A stretch of 64,000 nucleotides of DNA from Opitutaceae bacterium TAV5 (GTDB lineage Bacteria; Verrucomicrobiota; Verrucomicrobiia; Opitutales; Opitutaceae), in contig CP007053.1 in the NCBI GenBank assembly GCA_000242935.3, forward strand, positions 1,178,001-1,242,000. Direction: 5' to 3'. The first letter of the stretch is position 1. The number at the start of each line of letters is the position of its first letter. Under the pieces are notes generated by a model, which was given only the letters and a program-made list of their open reading frames with translations, was not told the origin of the DNA and searched no databases. The position numbers and the translations under genes are program-made. Of the stretch, positions 47,219 to 53,635 are shown in pieces.

Positions 47219-47238
47219 TGGTTGACGTAATCATTCAC
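47219..47238. promoter_or_regulatory. Imperfect copy of the GntR-type operator
   Basis: TGGTTGACGTAATCATTCAC keeps TGGTTGA and ATCATTCA of the 47044 palindrome with four extra bases between. It lies 50 bp before the PEP-CTERM start codon, where a repressor could block initiation. Confidence 0.35.
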
Positions 47239-47287
47239 TTTGATTGGGTATCACCGCATCACTCAAACCTCCATCGAAAGATTCCCC

Positions 47288-48733
47288 ATGAACAAACCCT
47301 TGCAAAACACCTGTCATCGTCTCGGCCGTGCGGGCCGCCTTTGCCGCTTCGCCGCCGGTCTTGCCGCCGCCGGTTTCGGCTTCGGCCCCGCGCTTGTTGC
47401 GGACACGCTTTACTGGAATGGCGGCGACGGCACATGGATGGCCGGGACCGGCACAGCAGGCTGGTCGGACACCGCCGAGAGTGGCGCAGGCAGCCTCGGC
47501 TGGATCGACAACAACGATGCCGTCTTCACCTCGGCAAACCCGACGCTCACCATCGGCTCCGCAGCCAGTGACAAGGTTTATGTCGGAAACCTCACGATCC
47601 AGAATGGACTCACGCTCAAACAGGCCGCCAATGCGGTGGATTTTTATATCACCGGAGCAGGTTCCGGAAATCTCACGCTGCAGGCGACCGCTATACAGTT
47701 GCGCACATTCCTCCAGTCTTCGAGTGCGTGGAACGGAACGATCTCGGTTTCAGGCAGCGCATCGAACAGCAACTACGTTTACGTGGACTCGGCCTCCGCG
47801 GTCGGGTCGAGCACCAGGTTGAATGTTGATCTGGGTTATGTCCTCTTTGGAGCCTCCAGCGGAAGTGCTTCATTCACCATCGGGGAACTATCCGGTGCCG
47901 ACAGCAATTCACTGATTCGTTCCCGCGGCGACTCTGTGCAAACCCTGCGCATCGAACAAAACACCGACACCACCTACGCGGGCCGTATCGGCAGCGCGAC
48001 AACCGGCACGTGGAACCTGAATCTGATCAAAGCCGGCACGGGCACTCTTGTCCTCTCAGGCGACGTATCCCACGCCGGCACCACCCTCGTCGAATCCGGC
48101 AAACTCTACTTCAACGGAACCACCTCCGCCCGCAACACGCTCAACGGCGTAAGCGTTGCCAGCGGCGCAACCCTCGGCGGCAAGGGTCTCATCGGCATCG
48201 GCGGCGGCGCGACACGCAACGTCACCATTGCCGACGGCGGCATCCTCGCTCCGGGCGGTGTCGATGAAATTGGCACGCTCACCATCAATGGCAACAGCAC
48301 CGCCGGTGCCCTTGTTACCAGCGCGGGTCTTGTTTTCACCAAAAACGCCACGATTCAGGTTCGCCTGGCCGAACTCGGCACCAACGACAAAATCGTTCTC
48401 ACCGGCAACGGTACCAATTTCGGCAAAGGCTCCGCCGCTGGCGGCGACGGCAGCATCCTCTTCGACTTCACCAACGACAACGGTCTCGCCGAACTCGGCA
48501 CCTACGACCTGATCACCTTCGCCAACGAACCCGGCATCGTCCTTTCGACCTTCGGTCTCACGCAGGCCAGCATCGACGCCGGCTGGGCGGGCACTTTCGG
48601 GTACAGTGGCAATATCCTCCAGTTTACCGTCACCGGCATCGGCACCGTCATCCCCGAGTCCTCCACGTACGCCGCGATCATCGGCGGACTTGCGCTGGCC
48701 GGCGTGATCTGCGTTCGCCGTCGTCGCACCTGA
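47288..48733 (+). CDS. PEP-CTERM protein with autotransporter-like beta-helix repeats
   Basis: A 481-residue exported protein with a signal peptide (about residues 1-39) and an extended Gly/Ser/Thr-rich region. That region has repeats typical of passenger-type beta-helices, such as KAGTGTLVLSGDVSHAGTTL and VASGATLGGKGLIGIGGGAT. The end is a PEP-CTERM tail: IPESSTYAAIIGGLALAGVI, then RRRRT. There is no translocator barrel; the tail implies exosortase-dependent sorting instead. First gene after the GntR-type operator region. Likely a surface protein that helps hold or bind a glycan, which is inference from its neighbours. Confidence 0.88.
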   Translation: MNKPLQNTCHRLGRAGRLCRFAAGLAAAGFGFGPALVADTLYWNGGDGTWMAGTGTAGWSDTAESGAGSLGWIDNNDAVFTSANPTLTIGSAASDKVYVGNLTIQNGLTLKQAANAVDFYITGAGSGNLTLQATAIQLRTFLQSSSAWNGTISVSGSASNSNYVYVDSASAVGSSTRLNVDLGYVLFGASSGSASFTIGELSGADSNSLIRSRGDSVQTLRIEQNTDTTYAGRIGSATTGTWNLNLIKAGTGTLVLSGDVSHAGTTLVESGKLYFNGTTSARNTLNGVSVASGATLGGKGLIGIGGGATRNVTIADGGILAPGGVDEIGTLTINGNSTAGALVTSAGLVFTKNATIQVRLAELGTNDKIVLTGNGTNFGKGSAAGGDGSILFDFTNDNGLAELGTYDLITFANEPGIVLSTFGLTQASIDAGWAGTFGYSGNILQFTVTGIGTVIPESSTYAAIIGGLALAGVICVRRRRT

Positions 48734-48871
48734 GCGCGTCCACGGTGCCGTCCGGGTTATTCGACCGGACCGGCCTCGCCGTTCTTCCCCCCGTTTTGCA
48801 TCCCCTGCATTTGCCTTCACCGACCCGTGCGGCACTCGCCCTGGTCGGCGAAAGGCGAAATTCTTCCAATC

Positions 48872-49561
48872 ATGAAAACCCGTCGCTCCCGCTCCTTCCT
48901 CCCGATCTCCGCCGTCGCCGCACTCCTGTTGCTCGGCCCGGCATTTCTCTGTCGTGCCGCCGCAGATACGCCGGCCGACCCTGCCGCTGCGGCCGCTTCC
49001 TCCGCCGCCAACAACATCCGCGACTTCGACAAGGACGCCAACGAAATCGTCCCCGGGCGCTGGGCCTGGGGCTGGTTCAACGCCCGCTCCTTTTCCGATC
49101 CCAAACAAAACCTCCGCCTCTTCACGCAGGCCTACCCGGACACCCGACTCAAACAGCCCAACTGGACGGTCGATTCGAAAAAACGGGAAATCTGCTGGAT
49201 CGTCATGGCCGACGGAACCGTGCGTACCGACCGCGCCGATATTGCCTGGATCTACCAGGTGCCTGCCGCCCTTGCGGCCTCCGGCCAGGTGAAAATCACC
49301 GGCGCCGCCACTTCCGGGCAGGATACCAAAAACCTGCGCATCTATATCGCCGGCGACGAACTCCTGCCCGCCAGCGAGCGCGCCGCGCTCAAGCCGGTTT
49401 TTGAGGAAACCGGCAAACAGATCGCGATCGACCTCACCGTCCCGGTCAAGGCCGGCAATCTCATCTACTTTATCCAGAACGACACCGGCACGCCGCCCCG
49501 CTACACCTCCGGCCATAAGCTCGACGTCACCATCAGCGCTGCTGTCAGCGCTCCGCACTGA
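48872..49561 (+). CDS. Secreted protein of unknown function
   Basis: A 229-residue exported protein with a signal peptide (about residues 1-31) and an Ala-rich linker. The rest looks beta-rich: NWTVDSKKREICWIVMADG, WIYQVPAALAASGQVKITGA and NLIYFIQNDTGTPPRYTSGH. The last part resembles the extracellular beta-sandwich lectin or CBM folds in its alternation of aromatic and polar residues, but I cannot assign a family. It lies between a PEP-CTERM gene and two tandem glycosidases on the same strand, so it probably belongs to the same glycan module. Confidence 0.65.
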   Translation: MKTRRSRSFLPISAVAALLLLGPAFLCRAAADTPADPAAAAASSAANNIRDFDKDANEIVPGRWAWGWFNARSFSDPKQNLRLFTQAYPDTRLKQPNWTVDSKKREICWIVMADGTVRTDRADIAWIYQVPAALAASGQVKITGAATSGQDTKNLRIYIAGDELLPASERAALKPVFEETGKQIAIDLTVPVKAGNLIYFIQNDTGTPPRYTSGHKLDVTISAAVSAPH

Positions 49562-49648
49562 AATTAAGAATTAAAAATTAAGAAGTTCTCCCCCGTCATG
49601 CGCCACCTGCTCCTGCCATTCTTAATTTTTAATTCTCAATTCTTAATT
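49562..49648. repeat. Family I inverted pair (AATTAAGAATTAAAAATTAAG) spanning a gene start
   Basis: AATTAAGAATTAAAAATTAA begins at 49562 and its inverse, ttcttaatttttaattctcaattcttaatt, runs to 49648. The start codon of the next gene (49598) lies between the arms. The right arm is translated as FLIFNSQFLI, the hydrophobic core of that protein's signal peptide. Confidence 0.8.
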
Positions 49649-51121
49649 GCGTCGGCGGCTGCGCCGCAGCCGCCGACCTTCGCCGACTTCACCGGCGTTT
49701 GCCAGTTGGGAGCGAACAACGCCGCCATCGTCCCGCCCGGCATGATCGGCTGGGACCGTGCCGACGTCCTGTGGGACAATCTCGAACCCGCCCCCGGCGA
49801 CTGGCACGACGACGTCCTGGAAAAATGGGGACAGCGCGTCCTCGCCCTGCGCGAGCACGGCGTCGAGTTCCTTCCCATCCTCTGCTACACCGCCCGCTGG
49901 GCCGTGGACACCACCCCGCGCACCACCTTCGAAACCGACACCACCCGCACCGTTCTCGAACGCAAGGACGACGGCCGCCTCGTTGTCCTCACCTACAAGA
50001 AAGCCCACAACGGCTCCTGGGTTCGGGAAAGCGCCGCCGTCACCAAACCGCGCATGCAGTGGGCCATCGCGCCCGACCACGTGCCCGCCTGGGAAAACTA
50101 CGTGCGCCGGGTAGTCACCTACCTCTCCGCGCCACCCTACAATGTGCGCTACTTCCAGATCTGGAACGAGGCGCATCCTCGCAGCAGTTTCTGGCAGCAC
50201 GCCAGTATGGACGATTACATGACGCGCATCCATCTCCCCGCCGCACGCATCATCCGCGAATCCGGCGGTCCCGATGCAAAGGTCGCTTACGGCGGCTGGC
50301 CCGACTGCGGCCCCATCCAGGAATACATCGACATGCTCGACCGCCACGACGCCTGGAAGACCATCGACGTCCACGACATCCACTACCTCCCGATTTCCGC
50401 CTTCGAAAAAATCCAGGCCGCCGCCCGGGAACGCGGCCTCGGTTCCGTGCCGCTCTGGCAGACCGAAATCGGCTTCGTCAGAAACACCGCCACGATTCCC
50501 GACATGTGGCCCCGCTTCATCGCCTGGTCACTCCGCCAGGGCTGGGCCGCCGCCAATCGCGACGACTACAAACTTTTCTGGTTTCCCGCCTGGACGCCCG
50601 ACGCCCCCGCGTCCTACGGCTACGGACGCGCGCTCCTGCATGGCCAGAACCTCTCCGCCCACGGCCAGGCCATGCGCACTCTCGCGCAACTTTTCGGCGA
50701 CTCCCCGCTCGTACTCTACACCGACCCCGTCACCACCACGCCCGCCCTCACCCGCAACGGCATCGCTCAAAAAAAAGACGGCGTTGAAATTTTCCTCCTC
50801 AAGCCGCCTGCGAACCCCGCCGCAACGACCACGCCCTCGTCCGCCACGTCCGATCGCATCCTGGCCGTCCTCCACCTGAACCGCGAAAAAGGCCGGAAAC
50901 TCCCCGAAGCCATCACGCTTTCGCTGCCGCAACTCCCGTCTTCCCGCATTGCGAGCGTCCGCCGCATCGACATGGCCGGCCATGCCACTCCCGTCGAAAG
51001 CCCCGCCGGCACGAACGCCTTCCGCATCCCGACCGCCGACGCGCCGGAATCTCCTACCGCCACCTTGTTCACCAACGCCACCGTCCAGACGATTTACGTC
51101 GAACTCACACTCTCCAGATGA
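49598..51121 (+). CDS. Secreted clan GH-A glycoside hydrolase, copy 1
   Basis: A 507-residue exported enzyme with a TIM barrel and a C-terminal beta domain. Its signal peptide (MRHLLLPFLIFNSQFLIASA) is partly encoded by repeat I. The acid/base Glu191 is in RYFQIWNEAHP and the nucleophile Glu290 in LWQTEIGF. ADVLWDNLEPAPGDW near residue 55 is typical of GH39-like and GH5-like xylan- or mannan-type enzymes. The C-terminus ends QTIYVELTLSR. It overlaps its paralogue by 4 bp (ATGA). The paralogue shares the same layout, pointing to a tandem duplication. Family and substrate are not settled. Confidence 0.82.
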   Translation: MRHLLLPFLIFNSQFLIASAAAPQPPTFADFTGVCQLGANNAAIVPPGMIGWDRADVLWDNLEPAPGDWHDDVLEKWGQRVLALREHGVEFLPILCYTARWAVDTTPRTTFETDTTRTVLERKDDGRLVVLTYKKAHNGSWVRESAAVTKPRMQWAIAPDHVPAWENYVRRVVTYLSAPPYNVRYFQIWNEAHPRSSFWQHASMDDYMTRIHLPAARIIRESGGPDAKVAYGGWPDCGPIQEYIDMLDRHDAWKTIDVHDIHYLPISAFEKIQAAARERGLGSVPLWQTEIGFVRNTATIPDMWPRFIAWSLRQGWAAANRDDYKLFWFPAWTPDAPASYGYGRALLHGQNLSAHGQAMRTLAQLFGDSPLVLYTDPVTTTPALTRNGIAQKKDGVEIFLLKPPANPAATTTPSSATSDRILAVLHLNREKGRKLPEAITLSLPQLPSSRIASVRRIDMAGHATPVESPAGTNAFRIPTADAPESPTATLFTNATVQTIYVELTLSR

Positions 51122-52677
51122 CCCGCAAAACCCTCACGGTCCTTTCCGCGCTCTGTCTTCAGGCTTCCGGGTTTTCTGCCCAAGCGGCGGAAGCCCCGCC
51201 GCCCCCCTCCGCCATCCGTAATTTCAGCGGCGTCTGCCAGGGTTTCGGGAAAATCTCCGCCCTCAATGAATTCGTCGGCTGGGAACGCGACGACGTTTAC
51301 TGGGACAAACTCGAACCCAAACCCGGCCAGTGGAATCAGGCCGAACTCGAAAAGTGGGGACAGAAAATCCTGCAACTCCGCGCCCAAGGCGTGCAGTTCC
51401 TGCCCATCCTCGACTACTCCGCGCGCTGGGCGGTGGACTCCGAACCCCGCACCCTGCACTTCGCCGACGGGCGCCGCGTGGAAATCAAACCCGATCCTTC
51501 CGCCCCCTTCCCGGGAGCGATGATCGAAACCACTTTTATCCGAAATGCCGCCACTGGCGCCTGGGAGCAGACCGGGGCCGGGAGCAAAACAGTCAAAAAC
51601 CACGCCCTCTCCCAACTCGGCGCCGCACACGTTCCCGCGTGGGAGGCTTACGTCCGCCGCGTCGTGACCTTCCTCTCCGCGCCCCCCTACAACCTTCGCT
51701 ACTTCCAGGTCTGGAACGAAGCCCACGCCGAAAGCGGTTTCTGGCGCCAGGGCGACGATCTCGACGTTTACATGCAGCGCGTCCATCTCCCCGCCGCGAA
51801 GATCATCCGCGAACTCGGCAGCAAGGTCGTTTACGGAGGCTGGCCCTGCTGCGGCTCCGTCCAGGAATACGTCGCACTCCTCGACCGCAACAACGCCTGG
51901 GAAAGCATCGACGTTCACGACCTCCACTACTTCCCCGTATCCAGCTTCGAATACATCCATCGTGCCGCCGAAAAACGTGATCACGGCTCACCCTCCATCT
52001 GGCAAACTGAAATCGGTTTTACCACCGACCCCACCGTCCTCGCCAACGAATATCCCCGCTACCTCGACTGGGCGCTTCGCAAGGGCTGGGACCCCGCCGC
52101 CGAACCCGACAAGTACAAGCTTTTCTGGTTCGCCGCCCAGTCGCCCGACGATCCCAAGGCCTACGGATACAAGCACAGCCTCATGCTCGGTGACAAACTC
52201 CACGCCCACGGCCTCAGCCTGAAAACGCTGGTTGCGCTCCTCTCGCCCGGCCAGTTCGGCCGCTACACCGATCCGGTTGAAACCTCTCCGGTCCTCCATG
52301 CCGAGATCGACGAACGCAAAAGCTCGCTGGAAGCATTCACGGCGGATGACGGCAGGAAGATCGTCCTCGCCCTTCATCTCGCGCAAAACAACACGGCAAA
52401 AATCTTCACCGACTGGAACGGCGACCTCGGCACGATTCACCTCGATCACGGCAATCCGACGATCACCGTGACGCTTCCGGTTCTTTCGCCCGGCCGCATT
52501 CTCAGCGTCCGCCGCGTCGATGCCGCCGGCACCGCCACACCGCTCGTCGCCGAAGACGCCGCCAACTCAACCACCCTTGTCGTCCCCATTCGCGACTCGA
52601 AGGACAGCCCCTCCGCCAAATGGATGAACGACGGCCCCGTCCGCACCTTCTACGTGGAAATCACGCTGAAACCATGA
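51118..52677 (+). CDS. Secreted clan GH-A glycoside hydrolase, copy 2
   Basis: A 519-residue paralogue of the preceding protein. Signal peptide about residues 1-24 (ends FSAQAAEA), RDDVYWDKLEPKPGQW near 58, acid/base Glu201 in RYFQVWNEAHA, nucleophile Glu298 in IWQTEIGF. The C-terminal beta domain ends RTFYVEITLKP. The two copies differ by an insertion near residues 110-160 here (DGRRVEIKPDPSAPFP). It starts inside the stop of copy 1 (ATGA). Its end is followed by a pilin-like gene and then a fragment related to its own C-terminus. Confidence 0.82.
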   Translation: MTRKTLTVLSALCLQASGFSAQAAEAPPPPSAIRNFSGVCQGFGKISALNEFVGWERDDVYWDKLEPKPGQWNQAELEKWGQKILQLRAQGVQFLPILDYSARWAVDSEPRTLHFADGRRVEIKPDPSAPFPGAMIETTFIRNAATGAWEQTGAGSKTVKNHALSQLGAAHVPAWEAYVRRVVTFLSAPPYNLRYFQVWNEAHAESGFWRQGDDLDVYMQRVHLPAAKIIRELGSKVVYGGWPCCGSVQEYVALLDRNNAWESIDVHDLHYFPVSSFEYIHRAAEKRDHGSPSIWQTEIGFTTDPTVLANEYPRYLDWALRKGWDPAAEPDKYKLFWFAAQSPDDPKAYGYKHSLMLGDKLHAHGLSLKTLVALLSPGQFGRYTDPVETSPVLHAEIDERKSSLEAFTADDGRKIVLALHLAQNNTAKIFTDWNGDLGTIHLDHGNPTITVTLPVLSPGRILSVRRVDAAGTATPLVAEDAANSTTLVVPIRDSKDSPSAKWMNDGPVRTFYVEITLKP

Positions 52678-52711
52678 ATCATCCTCGATGCCGCCCTGCT
52701 CTCTCCCCGCC

Positions 52712-53425
52712 ATGAAAACACAACCCAACCTTCATCCATATAGCCTGCCTTCGCGGGCTTTTACCCTGATAGAGCTCCTTACCGTCATCGCCATCATTGG
52801 CATCTTGGCGGGCATAATGATCCCCGTGGTCGGAGCCGTGCGCGCGAAAGCCCGCGCAGTACAATGCATAAGCAACCTCCGGCAAATCGGCGTGGCCTTC
52901 CTCGGCCATGCCGCCGCTAACAAGGATTACCTGCCCAACGGTTGCTGGCGGGCATCAGGTGTCGAACTCATGTGGGACGAAGCCATCAGCCCCTATCTTC
53001 AACACAGCTTTGGCAGTTCCGCTCCCAACGACGTCAGCGGCAACCGCCGTGGCAAGGACATGCTTTTTTGTCCGAGCGACACCAAACATGCACGTTATTC
53101 CGCCACCTGGGTGCGCCGTTCCTACTCCTTTTCACGAGGGGCCACCCCCTCAGATCGGGATAAACAATACGGCTATCGGCTCTCCGAATTCACAAGCCTG
53201 TCACGCACGATTCTTGTCACTGATCGCAGCCAAAGTAACAACTATTGTGGTTCTTACGCCTGCTGGGACATCGGCGGCGCGTCCACTCAAAAAGGGGGTG
53301 ATGGCATGGGGGAACAGACGCACAAGGGGCGTTTCAATTATCTGTTTGTCGATGGACATGTGAAAAACCTCGATCCCGCCGAAACCTCCACTCCCTACAA
53401 CATGTGGACGTTCACTGGCCAATAG
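52712..53425 (+). CDS. Type IV pilin-like / pseudopilin protein, second copy in the window
   Basis: A 237-residue protein with the class III leader: SRAFTLIELLTVIAIIGILA. After the N-terminal helix come VQCISNLRQIGVAFLGHAAA and the C-terminal YLFVDGHVKNL, the DGHV signature also present in the 12163-12840 protein. Cys-containing segments (LFCPSD, NNYCGSYACWD) add possible disulfides. No pilus or type II secretion machinery is nearby. As in the first module it sits next to glycosidases. The start at 52712 (MKTQPNLHPYS) is chosen to give a short leader. Confidence 0.9.
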   Translation: MKTQPNLHPYSLPSRAFTLIELLTVIAIIGILAGIMIPVVGAVRAKARAVQCISNLRQIGVAFLGHAAANKDYLPNGCWRASGVELMWDEAISPYLQHSFGSSAPNDVSGNRRGKDMLFCPSDTKHARYSATWVRRSYSFSRGATPSDRDKQYGYRLSEFTSLSRTILVTDRSQSNNYCGSYACWDIGGASTQKGGDGMGEQTHKGRFNYLFVDGHVKNLDPAETSTPYNMWTFTGQ

Positions 53426-53480
53426 ATGAGATGACGCCCTTGTCCTGAAGGGTTGAACCCGCCGCCGGTGTTACCTTGGG

Positions 53481-53597
53481 GAGGGTTCCAACCGGATTTC
53501 AGTTCTCGTTCTCGATAAACTCGGCAGCGATGCCCGCGCGTGGAATGACGAGACCACAAGCATTCGCATCTTCTACCTCGAACTGACGCTGGACTGA
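53481..53597 (+). pseudogene. 3' remnant of a third clan GH-A glycosidase
   Basis: In-frame sequence ending at the TGA 53595-53597 translates to KLGSDARAWNDETTSIR followed by IFYLELTLD. This matches the last 20 residues of the two upstream glycosidases (RTFYVEITLKP, QTIYVELTLSR). Nothing upstream continues the similarity. It is probably the truncated end of a third tandem copy, removed when the pilin-like gene came to lie here. Confidence 0.65.
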
Positions 53598-53635
53598 TTT
53601 CTCTCCACTCCCCGGGGACCGTATTTATCCAAAAA

